DNA of 64,000 bases from Caenorhabditis elegans (GCF_000002985.6 NC_003284.9:17360001-17424000), one strand, 5' to 3'. Counted from the stretch's first letter, positions 38,628-51,800 are shown. The notes: a model not told the origin generated them from the sequence alone. Numbers and translations are program-made.

Positions 38628-39267
38628 ATGAAGTTGTGTTTTGCTTTGGTTACTGTATTTTCACTTGTCGTTGATGTGTGTCTTGGTGATGGTCGTTTAA
38701 AGAGAGCAGCTTGTGACTCGAGTTATGGAGATTGGAGTGAATGGAGCATTTGTGACAGCGATTGTGGTTTCTGTGGAACTCAGACTCGGAGCAGACTTTG
38801 TGGTCCCATTAGCGGATGTGCAGACGTTACTTGCTCGTGAGTGTTCTTTCTAGTAAATAACACGAGATGAATTTTAAATAGAAGGCAAGCCCTTTTACGT
38901 ATGTACAATAAAACTTGATTTTTTTGGAAACTTTCTATAAATCATTACATACTGCCAGGATGCAAAAAAACTTTTTTTTCAGTTCAATTACCAAAAAATA
39001 ATTCGACATTTTGAAAATATTAATGTTCAATAAACATTTAAAAAAAACTTCTTTCCTTAAATGAGTAGTTAACCGGTGACATATTACCTCGGCTTTAATT
39101 TTTTCTCTGCAAGACCGACATTAATTTTCAGTGGAGATGGAACCGAATCCCAACCGTGCAGTTCCTCCGACAATATTTGCATGGCTCCAAGCCCCTCATG
39201 CTGTCCACATACCTATAAGAAGACTGTAGATATCCCGAATAGACGCTTTTACTGTGCTCTCGTTTGA
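38628..39267 (+). CDS. Secreted protein with one thrombospondin type-1 repeat, tandem copy 2
   Basis: Two exons (38628-38836, 39132-39267) give 114 residues. Signal peptide MKLCFALVTVFSLVVDVCLG is followed by DGRLKR, a furin-like dibasic site, then the mature start AACDSSYGDWSEWSICDSDC. The TSP1 core has CGFCGTQTRSRLC. The second exon encodes the same Cys-rich tail as copy 1 (ESQPCSSSDNIC, APSPSCCPHTYKKTVDIP, RRFYCALV). The intron falls in the same codon and phase as the last intron of copies 1 and 3, so the three genes are tandem duplicates. Confidence 0.85.
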
Positions 39268-39339
39268 AATGCAACTTGTCTACCAATGTGTAGTATGTAT
39301 AGGAGCTATCAGAATTGTTGCATATTGTTCAGAATTTAA

Positions 39340-39345
39340 AATAAA
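39340..39345 (+). terminator. AATAAA polyadenylation signal, TSP1 copy 2
   Basis: Perfect hexamer 73 bases after the stop at 39267. Confidence 0.5.
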
Positions 39346-39459
39346 AACGAATTCATTAAATTCAACTAACAAAAATAACGTGATCACATGTGAAACCTAG
39401 TTTGCGAAAGCGCAAATTTTTTTTTCGGTTTTTGTTTGAACCATTCTTCATTCGAATAA

Positions 39460-40105
39460 CCCGAAAAAATGTTTGCCAAGATTTAAAGTTGGGCTGCAAG
39501 TAAATGCCGAGTTTTCAAGAATAACAACAACGCGCGAAAGCGTAAAAAACAATTTTTTTTTGGGAGTGGAGTTAAACTCTAGAATAGCCCTTTCGATTTT
39601 TGTTTCGTCCATCGACATAAGACATTGGGTTTGATGGAAGACCCAATGAATACTCAACAATCTCCAGGCTGAGCAAACCTGAGGGGACTAGGCCGGACTT
39701 GAACTCGTGACCTTCAAAGATCAGAATTAAAAAATGCACCGATGTCGTGTTTTTGAGGAAAACGAAAAAGCGCGAAAACACAAAATTTTTTTTTTTTGGG
39801 AGCGGAGTTAAGCTCCAACTCCAGAATAGGCCATGCGATTTTTTTCCGACACCACCATCGACATAAGACATTGGGTTTGATGGCAACCCAATGAATACTC
39901 AGGCTGAGCAAACCTCCAGGCTGAGCAAACCTGGGGGGACTAGGCCGGACTTGAACTCGTGACCTGTCGATTGCAAGTCAGTGTTGTAACCGACTGAGCT
40001 ATCGACGCCCCATTGCAGCATGACTTAAATGGAATTTATGTAACCTCTCGCGGAAAACGATAAGTGCAAGCGGCAAGTTCGCGCTGCTCGGAATGCAGAA
40101 AGTGA
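39460..40105. repeat. Composite dispersed repeat, copy 1
   Basis: Ordered modules are visible. Two copies of a poly-T/GGGAG(C/T)GGAGTTAA block (about 39545-39600 and 39783-39835) are each followed by CATCGACATAAGACATTGGG. Then come AGGCTGAGCAAACCT units (three, at 39665, 39901 and 39918), the tRNA-like segment (39943-40011) and a GCATGACTTAAATGGAAT block. Most modules recur at 40411-40720. No coding capacity is visible. Confidence 0.8.
39943..40011 (-). repeat. tRNA-derived (SINE-like) segment, copy 1
   Basis: Read on the minus strand it has an A-box (TAGCTCAGTCGG), an anticodon-like loop TTGCAAT and a B-box (GAGTTCAAGTCC), spaced as in a tRNA gene. The anticodon stem is imperfect and no matching acceptor stem closes, so I do not call a working tRNA. 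It could still bind TFIIIC. Confidence 0.7.
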
Positions 40106-40410
40106 GGCAGTAGGGGTACTGTAGGAGTACGGTTATACTATTGTTTGAAAAACATTGGGGTTTTTACGTATGAAGTGCCATTTGTTTGGAGTTGGGTTTG
40201 ACGAAGTGATATGATTGGGGTGATTTAGTAATGCAGTCATGTTTTTGAGCGACTATAGGAGTCCCATAAGAATACGGTAGACTTACTGATGTTTCAGAAT
40301 CATTGGGTGTTTTTTATTTAAAGTGATATTGAATTGTGGTGACTTTCGGAATGCGACTGTATGGGTACAGTGGGAATACAGCCAAATAGCTTCGTATTTT
40401 TAAAATTTGG

Positions 40411-40720
40411 TTTTCAAAGATCAGTATTAAAAAATGCACCGATGCCGTGTTTTTGAGGAAAACGAAAAAGCGCGAAAGCGCAAAATTTTTTTTTTTGGGA
40501 GCGGAGTTAAGCTCCATGAATACTCATCAATCTCCAGGCTCAGTAAACCTGGGGGGACTAGGCCGTACTTGAACTCGTGACCTGTCGATTGCAAGTCAGT
40601 TTTGTAACCGACTGAGCTATCGACGCCCCATTGCAGCATGACTTAAATGGAATTTATGTAACCTCTCGCGGAAAACGATAATTGCAAGCGGCAAGCTCGC
40701 GCTTCTCGGAATGCAGAATA
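40411..40720. repeat. Composite dispersed repeat, copy 2 (segmental duplicate)
   Basis: Repeats the module order of 39713-40100, beginning TTCAAAGATCAG and ending with the AAGCGGCAAG(C/T)TCGCGCT block. It lacks the CATCGACATAAGACATTGGG block. Differences are scattered substitutions, so the duplication is not very recent. Confidence 0.8.
40559..40629 (-). repeat. tRNA-derived (SINE-like) segment, copy 2
   Basis: Minus-strand A-box TAGCTCAGTCGG and B-box with GAGTTCAAGT, as in copy 1, with a C-to-A change after the B-box core. Same imperfect anticodon arm. Confidence 0.7.
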
Positions 40721-41590
40721 GTTTCGGGGTACTACAGTGGGGTACTGTAGGAGCACAATAGTACTGTAGTTTTAGAAATATTAAGATTTTTGACGTGCAA
40801 ATTGTCATTTGTTGGGAGGTTGGGTTTGACGAAGGGACATGATTGTGGTGCTGTAGTGCTGTAGCGATGTTTTTGAGCTATCGTAGGAGTCCCATTGGAG
40901 AACGGTATGATTACTGTAGAATATATTATCTATCAGTGCGGCATGCCGCATTGATTTCCGGGCTTTTTGCCACTTGTTACTATTTTGAGTGTACAACAAT
41001 TACAACAACTAGATAGTCCTATGACCATCCTATCAGCTTTTCCAGATTGTCTAAAGCTAAATTTTTTATGCAAGACATGCCTGCCTGAATGCCAGTCGTC
41101 AAAGTGAGTACTTTCTTTTCTGCTCGCAGAAAAAAAAACATTTCTCTCACAACCAAGTTTTTTTTGAAACAAGTTTTTCCATTCACAAAGTTCAAAGGCA
41201 CTTCCCTCAGCATGCAAATTGTTTATTTTATTGGTTGAATAGTTGACATTTCTTGTTGCTTTTATGGCCACCATAAGAATTCACATCATAAAGTTATCTT
41301 TAAAGCAATTGAATAAAATTCCAAACCTCTAAAAGTTATCAGGAGTTTTATGGGTTTTAGAAAAAAAAACAGCTGAAAGATAAACAAATGGGTGTTTGAT
41401 GGGTTGGAGAGCAATTTTTCTAGAGAAGGTCACATGGAGAACGACTTTTTTTATTCACAAAGTGTTCAAAGCACAATTTGGTATACTTAAAGCAGGAGTT
41501 TATGGCAAAGTGCCAGTGTTTTCAGTTTGCTCCCTTTCTATATTTTTTCAAATTATTTTTTTGGTTTCAGATAGTTTGCTCAATTACAAT
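40721..41590. other. Spacer between the composite repeats and TSP1 copy 3
   Basis: No gene is supported. The first 200 bases contain several TACTGTAG/CTACAGT-like words typical of dispersed worm repeats, which continue from 40110. The remainder should include the promoter of TSP1 copy 3. Confidence 0.4.
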
Positions 41591-42439
41591 ATGTTCAAAT
41601 TCATTTCCATGACTTGCTTGGTTTTACTATACCATTATTGCTCAACATCTCCTCTACAGTAGGAACTTTAATTTGAAAATAAAACGTACGTAAATGTTTA
41701 TGAATTAAGGAATCGTGCCAAAAGAGCCGCATGTGACTCAACATATGGAGCATGGTCTGCGTGGGGCGAGTGTTCAATGAATTGTGGATACTGCGGAAAA
41801 CAGAATCGAACAAGAACCTGTGAACCAGTTGCTGGTTGTGCTGAACCCATCTGCTCGTGAGTTAGAAAACAGTAAGAGAGACAAATGAACTTTAAATAAG
41901 TGTGATTGGAAAATTTCAAATGCATTGCAAATCTAATAACTTTCTGTTCAACATGAATTTTAATAATATACCATCTAACTTTTGACTGACTCTTTTTCTC
42001 TTTGAACTCTTTTTCAACGTTGTAATTAATATGAGAAATCTTTAATTTGCCAGTGCTCCTGTTCAAAAAAAAAACTTGACCATGCTCGTTGTCCTCTGCT
42101 CATTTTTCATAAAATTTATTAGTCAGAAATCGAAATAAAATACTTATTAGTCAGAAATCGAAATAAAATGTCCAAAAAACAAAATTAACAGGAGAGTCTA
42201 CTGTCCTTAAAATGAGCGAGTTCAACATTTCACTTTTGTCCATATTTTTCAGAGGCGATTCCATTGAAATTCAATCTTGTGGTACCAGTGACAACATTTG
42301 CTTCTACCCAACGGTGTCTTGTTGTAATGGGGCATACATAAAAACGATCGACTGGAATGGAAAGCGGTTTTATTGCTCTAATAAAACAAAGGAATCATCT
42401 CATGTGGAGGGTTCAACAGATTTCCGTCAAGATGTATAA
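41591..42439 (+). CDS. Secreted protein with one thrombospondin type-1 repeat, tandem copy 3
   Basis: Three exons (41591-41658, 41710-41856, 42253-42439) give 133 residues. Signal peptide MFKFISMTCLVLLYHYCS leads into QNRAKRAACDS, with the same dibasic site as copy 2, then TYGAWSAWGECSMNCGYCG and NRTRTC. The tail exon has the shared pattern (SCGTSDNIC, VSCCNGAYIKTIDW, KRFYC) plus a unique hydrophilic extension (NKTKESSHVEGSTDF). The first intron is only 51 bases and uses an AATTAAG acceptor, the weakest point of the model, but it restores both signal peptide and frame. The gene is convergent with crb-1; the stops are 365 bases apart. Confidence 0.75.
42121..42169. repeat. Two-copy tandem repeat of about 28 bases
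   Basis: AGTCAGAAATCGAAATAAAA appears at 42121 and again at 42149 inside the last intron of TSP1 copy 3. Confidence 0.85.
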
Positions 42440-42748
42440 GTCACTCTGTGTTTTAGCAAAAAATTTACATGTACCTCTAATATCCACATACATTTTATCT
42501 CACTCATATTAACGCAATGATTTCTTTTAACTTTCAATCTAATCTTCTAATTGTTTATTGCAAAAATGGCAACAAAAATTTTGATAATAATAATAAACAT
42601 AACCATTACTTACATACAGAGGAAAAAACAATTTAAGAGCACTATTCAAACCCGTAACATAGTAATGAAGTGTTTTGTGATGAAAATGTGGAAATAAAAT
42701 TTAAGTAGATGCAACGAGAAAAGACACAGATGAACAGGAGAGGTGAGT

Positions 42749-42760
42749 GGGGGGGGGGGG
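42749..42760 (+). repeat. Poly-G tract (12 G)
   Basis: Run of 12 G on the + strand, 44 bases beyond the crb-1 stop, so it would read as poly-C in a crb-1 3' UTR. Confidence 0.9.
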
Positions 42761-42803
42761 CAAAATACACACTTTTTGAGCAAATAATTCAGGTATTCAG
42801 GGT

Positions 42804-45800
42804 TCAGATAAGACGTTCTTGAGGTGGAAGTTTGATCACAGTTGGCATCTGAAAAAAAGTTAAATTTTGATAAGCCAATTAAAAATGTATAATGTTGAAT
42901 TTTTTTCAGTGAAATAAAAAAATCAATATACACATTTTAAGTGTTTATTATAATTTTTCTGCTGCTTCATCTTTCCAAGTCCATAACTCAAAATATTTGG
43001 CATTTGTTTTTCTATGGTTCCGTAGTTGAAATTATACTAATAGTTAAAGTTTCTGTAAATTGAAAAAAGAGGCACTGCTCGGCAAGTGATGTACATACCA
43101 AGTAGCGAACGTAAATCGAAAAAGGCGAGAGCAAAGTTTATAATTATTTTTGCAACCAAAAGAAGTCTCGACATTTCGAAAAATTTTTTCTAAATCTCTG
43201 ATTTTATAACTCAATTTTCTGTGTTAAATATGTACCACGTACAATGTGATGTGATTTACACGTAATTGTTTTCAGAGTCCTTGAAATTCACAGACAGTCA
43301 TTACAAAAGAACAATCAGAAACTATTGAAAATGCTCAATTTTTCCACTTGCATAAAACTATGTACAGCAATGAAAAAGTTAGCATGCATAACTTGAAAAG
43401 AATTGTTCCCACCTAGCATAACAAAACTCAACTGAGTGTTTTTTCTTTTTGTCAACTAACCGCCATTCGATTCTGTGTGAATTCGTGCGAACTTGGGCTA
43501 TAATGACCATGCATGGCGTTATTGCCCCGTATCACAAAGAACAGCAGCAGACATCCCAATATGGCAAACACGATGACAACCGCAATAATTGGTCCGAACA
43601 AATAGCTGATGTTTGACATGGCTGACTCTTTTATCTGGAAATAAATTGTATAGGTAGATTGGGTGGAAGGGGATTCTGTTCCTGAGAAAAGGTGAAAAAA
43701 GTACTGTTCGAAACAACGAGCAGTATGAAAAATAAAACAGAGAAAACGGAGAAGAAATAATACATTGGAATCAATTGTGACAACTCCTTCTTCTCCATTT
43801 TCTCTTTTTCTTCCTATCCAATGTCTCTCCATCTATATTATAGACAAATAAACAAAGAAAATAACCGCTTCTTTTTCTTTTTTCTTTATTTATTTATTTC
43901 CACCTCCGTTTCCCTTTTTATATGATGAGAAAAAAGATGGAAAGGGGGAAAAAAAGAAAAAGCTTACTCTTTGCGAACACGTAGGCCCCGTATAACCTCG
44001 ATCGCAGGCGCACTCGTATTTCGCCACTTCGCGGTTTTTCTCAATCTGAAAATTATGAATAAAAATAAGAGAGGGAATAATGCGTTTACTGCTTCATTAT
44101 AAAGCGGATATAAACAACTCACTTGGACAACGGGGTTCACGCATTTTCCATGTACACAAGTGACACTTGAGATGTTGTTTGATGCGATTTGCGCGGTGCA
44201 AGGGTTCCGAACCGAGCAGCGAGGACCAATGAAGCCTGGAATTAATTGAGATGGTGGCTATGAATAAATTTGTTTTTGATATGTCTTCCAGAGAAGAGTG
44301 GCAAATTAAGAAACATCTCAAATTTAATGTAATGTAATGAGACGACTTTTTGAAAAATGTGAAAAATTGAATTAATCGAAACATAGTATGGATACAATAA
44401 CAATTTTAAAGTTTTTTTGATAACTCTTGATACTTCAATTTTGATAATTCATATGCCCATTCGTTTTGAGTTCATCTAAAAACAATTGTCAATTGACAAA
44501 ATAATTGTTCTCAGTTTTATTGCATTTTAAATGTTTTGAATTGAAATCTTCAAGACGTCCATGCTTGTCAAGGGCTACTAAAATAGAGTTGCTAAATGTC
44601 AGATTACTGGAGGAAGTACCATTTTTGAAAACAGTTGGATTTTAGGAAATTATTTTCAGAAAAAAAATGTTAAAAATTTCTTCCTCTAGAACACAAAAAA
44701 AAGTCTGCCAGCTCAACAGCCATTAAACTTTTTTGAGACTACCCCTCAGTGCGTAAGCTTCCAAATAATTTTCAGGTAAATGATTGAAGGTGTTTGATAC
44801 TTTTCTCACAAAGGGAAATTCTACGTTATATGCTTTTCAATAAATTTCCAACAAATTAATCCAAACCGCTGACTTACCATTGCGACAAGCACACTTATAG
44901 TTTCCAAGAGTATTCGTACATTCTCCGTTGATGCAGTTGTTTGGATTTGCACATTCGTTGATGTCAGTTGTGCAGTTTCTTCCTAAAAATATTTCGAATT
45001 AATTTTCACACTTTACTCTTTGCTACAAATTAAACGAATTTCCGACAGTTCAAAATCTTACCTTCAAATCCAGTTCCATCACAAACACACTCATAATCGT
45101 TGATCTTATCTCGACATTTTGCACCATTCTTACAGAACTCGAGCGCACATTCATCAATGTTAATCTCACAATCAGCGCCTTCAAATCCCACAGCACATGT
45201 GCATTTGTAGCCCGTCAGCTTGTTCTCACAATTGGCTCCGTTCAAGCATGGCCCTGCTTTGCAATAGTCAATTTTTTTCTGAAAACATTTTCCGATAAAT
45301 ACACTTGTAAAAATCCAGTAGGTCACTCACATCACAAGCGTCACCTTCATATCCAATATTACAGCTGCATGTGTGCGTCTCTGGCGATAACTGAATGCAT
45401 TCTCCGTGCACACATTGAGCTTTCAAACAGCTTCCCTCGATTTCGCATCTCGTTCCCATGAAAAACTTCTGGCATTCACAACTAAACGTGTTCTCGTCAT
45501 TCGTTCTGCATACTCCGTCATTATTACAGGGAAAGTCTAGACAAGTGTCCATTTGATGTTGACAATGAGCGCCTCTCCAATTATTGTCACAGTTGCAGAC
45601 AGTGTTGTTCCAGACTGGAGAGCAAGCGCCTCTTGAGCTACAAGTGTTGCTGGAACATTGGTTCAAAAGCTTCTCGCAGAATCTTCCAGTGTATCCCATC
45701 TCGCATTGACAGGCCGGCCCACTGACTGTCATGACACAATGACCACGGTTGCAGTCGTAGTGATTGCATTCGTTGACGTCACGCTGCTCGCATAGCTCAC

Positions 45801-48800
45801 CGGAGTATCCATCCATACAGTTGCATTCGAAAAAGGTCTGAAAAATGAACATGAAGAGCTTTTGATCTAAATTTGTAAGCCCGAAAATGTTAGGTTTGTT
45901 ACAAAGGGATTTTATCAAGGAGCAAATAAGAAATTAATTTCAAAATGCTAAACCCCAGGGCTTCAAATAAAACTCTCTAAATTCGGGATATCCCAACAAT
46001 TTGAAAAACTGTTGTCAAGGTGTACTTTAAAATCATGCATGTTGGTAGCCTCTATTTCAAGCGTGTAGCAACATTTTTGACAAAGCTATGAATTTGCGCT
46101 TCATGTTAGAACTTACACAAAAACTGTCATTAAAAAACTTTTGAAAACATGAAAATGTTTGCAATCCAACATTGGCTTTATTTTTTTATCACTTGAAAAT
46201 GCTTATATCCAGCATGTAGAGCAAAAAATTGGGCGTTTTGCGATATTTGAACAATCTTTCAGAGCCATTATTCAAATCAAAATGCGCGAGCTACAGTATC
46301 GACCTCGCCCCTATGGATATGGCCTATTCTGGAGTTGGAGATTAACTCCACTCCCAAAAAAAAAAAAATTTTTGAGCTTTCGCGCAAACTCGTCGAATTA
46401 TGTTGAATTGCTCAAAAACTAAAAAACTACTCTAAAAGCTACTCTAAATCTTTAGAAAATTTCTATAAAACACAAAGAATCTGCAATTGAAAGTTCGAAA
46501 AATCAAAAAATTTCGTTTCTCAACTTTTCGATTTTCCGATATTTCGATTTTTTTCGATTTTTCTTAAACTTTTCTTAAACTTTTGATCAGTGTTCTTTTT
46601 TTTTGAAGTTATTTATATGTTTCCTTATCTTTTTTTCATAGATAGAAACAAAATTAGATTTTCAAAAACTCAAATTTTTTATTAATTGTCAGAACATTTT
46701 TGGACCTTTTTGAACTTAAAGTTTGTTTTTCTAACTAAACCTTACATCGGTTTTTTGCATGCACTGTCCGAAATTCTGGCACGGTGAATCTTTGCAATTC
46801 GTGGTTTTGGTAACGTTGCACGAATCTCCCATCCACGAGTTTCCACATTGGCAAACGATTTTCTCGCTTCTATTCTTCACACATTTCCCACCATTATGAC
46901 ACTCGACACCTTCACATTCGTCTTTCGCAAGCTCACAGTGCTCTCCGTGGAATCCATTGTTACATATACATTTGGCTTCATCGATTCCATCCAGACAGTA
47001 CCCATGTTTACCGCAATCGACAAATTTGCAATCGTTCACGTTGTCTTCACAGTTTTCACCGGCAAATCCTGCTGGGCAGACGCATTTTCGCTGGAAACAT
47101 GAAACAATTTAAAGTATATAAAGAGAATAAATAAAACCTTGTTCCAAATATCTACACACGTTGCTCCATTGAGACAGGTGGAGTATAGACCACATTGATC
47201 CGTAGACATGCAACCAGTGCCAACCTGAATTTTGTATAGTCAAAGCACTGGAAACAAAAAAGCAGTGCAAAATTGTTAAAAAAAACCGCCTGACCGATGC
47301 TTTGTCTGTCAGATTCCATGTCTCCGAATTTGTTGGAATTTTGACTTTTGTGAATGATAATGTTGGATACTCTCCCATTTTGAAAAGATCCAAACATGCA
47401 AATGTCACTTCTTGAGGCTCTTGCTCGCCAACAAAAAGTGAAGCTCCAGATTTGCTCTCCGCTGGATAGAGTTGATTATCAGAGACTGAAAATTATATAT
47501 TTATTTCTTTCACGTTAAAAAACACTTACTGAATTTCACGCTATCTATCAAAACTTTGTGAGGATTCAAAATGATTTGATGCCAGTTTCCATCAGCAATC
47601 ACTGAATCAAACTTTTGGATTGTACCGGAACCGGAATTGGTTGCCAATGCCAAACGCTTTTTGAAAAGATATGCTGACAACGTTGATTTATCAATTGTCT
47701 GTAATACAATTTTAATTTAACATCAAAACTTAACTGGGAACTAACCAGTGTAAAAATGTGTCCGTTTTGGGAATGTGCTTTGATCGAGAATTCTATGCTT
47801 GGGAGAGTCATAAATTTTGTGGGCGCCAGACTGTAGGTAAGCATGCTTCCATTTGATATAGTTATTGGGAAAATACCTAAAAAATCAGAATTGCAAGTAA
47901 AATCTTTAAAGATTTGAAGGTAATCAAAATCTTACAATAATGCCCGTTATCCGCATTTTCACATCTAGAACCTTTCATACAGCTTGCATCTTTGCAGTAG
48001 TCAACTTTATCGCAAAGTTTTCCTGTCGAGCCATCCGAGCATCGGCAAGTGAAATCATTGAACGTTTCGGAGCATTCACCATGTTTGCAGGTGCTAGAAG
48101 AGCACATTGGGTCAGACACAGCGCCCTGGAACATTGGAAATTGGACTGAAGTTAAAATATTTTTAAAAACGTATATCGGTCTAGATTGATCTCGCAATAA
48201 AATAGTTGACGAACTTTAGATTGGATCAAAAACTTTCATAGTAAGGAGGCTACTGTTTTTTCTATTAGTTTTTTTTTTCATTTTTTGAGAAAGAATTATG
48301 TTCAAAACGTCAATCAATTGAAGAAAAAGTGAATTTTGCAAAAGGAAATAAATTTTTGTCTAAGGGAGTAATTTGTAAACTAAAACGTTTTCATTTCAAC
48401 CATACCTCAATAACATTCTGTGTCCTTTCCAATTTTCCGATTTTATCAATTGTCAGTGAAGTTGGATGAATGACCACAGATTTCTGATTGATTTGAATAT
48501 CCTGCAGGTATCCTTTATAAAACTCCGAGTCGGTTGCTACAACATTCGACGCTCCAATCACAATGTCATCCACATAAAACTCTTGTGACATGCGCGAGAT
48601 AATTGGTTCCGAACATTCGATGAGATCGTCGATAATGATCTAAAAATTATGTTTTAGAGACATATGTCAATCGAATTTTCATACCTGTCTAGTGGTTTTG
48701 TCCAAGAAAATTTGAACATGATGCTCCTGATTGTCGTCAACGCGGTTTTTGCTGGAGAACTCGATTTCACGACGGCCACCGGTTCTATATCTCACTGAAA

Positions 48801-51800
48801 CATAATTGGATTTTTTGAAAGCGTCATTTCTTCACAAAATACAGGTTTTGTTGCCGTAACCCAAAATTAAAAAAAAAAAAACAAAAATGCCCATGATATT
48901 TTTTTTCAAGTTTCTCAAAGCTTAAAATGATGTTATTTCAAAAGAAAAGAATCATTTTTCGAGACTAGTGCCACAAAAATTACTCCGCGTGTCCTCATTT
49001 CTTTTGCACACCTGTGTCTTGTGCATTATTGCGTGACAGTGTTCACATTGTGTGGATTTACGAAGAACACATATTTCTCACGCTTCAATCATTTTTTGCA
49101 CAATTTCTCCCGCTTGTTCAACTATCTTAGTGAAAATTTCATTGAAATTGTTGAATCACAGAATATTACTGGACTGTGAAGGAGGAAGTGGGGTTCTTTA
49201 TGAGTTTTTATCGCTGTTCATGAAAATTCCGTATGCGCTTTCATTTGAATACATAAAAAATTATTAGTTATAGCTTTTTCATTTTTCCAGAATTCACAAG
49301 ACCTTTTCCAACACCAACATGTTTCCACTTCTTTTCGCAAATTAATCCCCAACTCGTCAGGTGTTCAATTGATTCGACTCACCTGTAATAAGACCGCCAG
49401 CAATCTTGACGACGAGATAATTAGTCAGAACATCTGCGGCGTGCTTCTCGCCAATATAGAACAGAACGGCATCCGGTTTGCCGGAATGCATTAAGAAGCT
49501 CAACTCGATGTGATTACGGAGCAGGTGGTTTTCCGATTCGCTTGTGCTAAATAGTCCAATTATTGTGTTTATTTAGTATTAGTGCTTTGGATTCCAAATT
49601 TCTAGGTTTTGCTCAATTAGCACAAATTGCAAAAAAAAAATTCCACATTATTGACAAATTACCTCAAATGCACAATTGAGGGCTGGTCCAAATGTCCAAA
49701 GGTCGTTTTGGGGAGGAAATATACACAATTTGGTTTCAGGTATGGAGGTTTACATTTGCAACTTGAGCTCTCCCAATGGTCAATGCAAATTCCTGAAGCT
49801 TTATTTTTGTAACTTCATCATTCAGAAAAAATTAACCTTCATTCTGACAGTATGCTCTGGTGCACTGTTCACTTCTAGTGCACCCTTTTCTAATATCAAT
49901 TGCTCGTTTGTTATCTGCAAAAATTATGAGATCCCCGTCCACTCGAACATCAGCCATGCATCCTATAAAGTGATGAGTTCCAGAGATCTGTAAATCAGTT
50001 TATTGAGTAAAGAGTGTATTTCATACGCTAATACCTTTCCAAATCTGGTGAGGAACACTTCAAGCTGTCCGTTGACTGACTTTTGAACTAGACTGAACCC
50101 ATTTTCAGTGGAGACTTCGATTTGGATTTTCTGTAATAAATTAAAAATATATACTCAAGTTAAAAAAAATTTAAACTTACATTATCCTCTCCCTTTACAA
50201 ACACTGTATACCATTGAGCATCGCTAACTCTCATTGGCAGCAGGTGCTCCAACGAATTTCCGGTCATGTTGAACACCAAGTATCCCGACAAAAGTTGAAT
50301 AGACAAAATCTTCTCTCCGAGAATGTTCTCGCTGCTCGCCAAATGGGTATTTTCCACAGTTGTGCGGAACGAAAACTCTAGTTCATAGGCAATATTTTCG
50401 AATGAAGAAGTTCTGAAATGCTTTTTTCATAAAATATATAGTTAGAGAAAAAGAAAGTACCCAAGGGAGAATTTGGAGCTCTGATGAATATACAAACTTT
50501 TCGCCGAAAATGTTGCTGACGTCACCATTTCACACTGTTGTCCAAAGTGGCCTATTTCACATCCACATTGTGCAGTGATATTCACGTTATCATTCACTTG
50601 GCTACAAGTTTGACCAGATGGACAGGATACTTTAGAGCATTTCTGAAAATAAGAATGGAATGATTTGTCTACATTTTTTACTTTTTAAAATTTTCTTAAA
50701 GTACATATATAATACCAACAATTCTGGAAAACTGTTTGAACTTACTGTCTCAAATTTAATGTAGAACAAAATCAGGGACTAATTTCTTTATGTTACAAAA
50801 CATAGAAAAGACTAAAAATATAATTTTAGTTTTAGTTTTTTGAATTCAAAAGACACAATTAAATTTCGTAAAACTTCAGCATTCTTCTACACTGTTTTTC
50901 ATTTAAAAAAAACCTACATCATGTTTCTGATCACATTTTTGTCCAAAATATCCATCATCACAAATGCAAACTGGCCCAGATTCGACGTCAAGACAATTGG
51001 ATGAGTTGACGCAGTCTTCGCAAGATATTTTCTGAAAAATTTTAATATTGCAAGTATTTATTATGAACGAATTTTGAATAAAAAACTAAAACACTCACAC
51101 TCTGAGAGAATCCGTCGATTCCAGAAGTTGTAAAAGATGGAAACGTTCCTAATGTGGGAATAGGGGTTGAAGGCTCATCCACCGTTTCGCAGTGGACGCC
51201 ACCAAAGCCTGATGTGCAATGACAGAAGTATTGTCCATCTGAAAAATTGTAAAACTTTAAAGAGTATCAGTATCAGCACAAAAATTAATTTACAGCTCCC
51301 TAAAAAACTCTATTCTTTTTCTTATTACCTGCATCTTGGCAAGTTCCTCCATTTTGACAGGGATTAATTGTGCATCCAGATTTTGGCTCACAGAACGGTC
51401 CATCAAACCCTTCTTCACATACACAAAACGGTTCCCCTTCTGCGTCGAGTTTACAGCTTCCACCATTCAAACATCGAATGTCACTGCATGTTGGATGTGA
51501 CCGATATGAATTACTTATTTCACAATTGGACCCATTGAATCCTTCCGGACACTGGCAGGTAGTTGCGGCTAACGCGAACACACACTTTCCCCCATTCTTA
51601 CAATCCGATCCATTAACCAGACAATCAACAGGCTCTCCACAATAGATGCCGGTAAAAGAGGGAAGGCAAAAGCAGGTGAAGAGATTCTGCCCGTCGTCGA
51701 CGCAGTGACCCCCATTAAGACACGGCTCACGATCGCATGGACGAGCTTGCAACTCTTTACAGTCGGCACCCTGCAATTAAACGATAGATTGCGCGAGGGA

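Noticed and set aside
39943..40011. A functional tRNA gene
   Set aside because: A-box and B-box are present, but the anticodon stem is mismatched and no acceptor stem closes; two equally degenerate copies sit inside dispersed repeats.
39448..40639. Minus-strand frames of 65-104 codons across the composite repeats
   Set aside because: Their similar peptides ([13 protein letters not shown]) come from the repeated DNA module, not from a conserved protein.
46159..46422. 87-codon + strand frame
   Set aside because: It runs through a repeat fragment in a crb-1 intron and encodes the same repeat-derived peptide in part.
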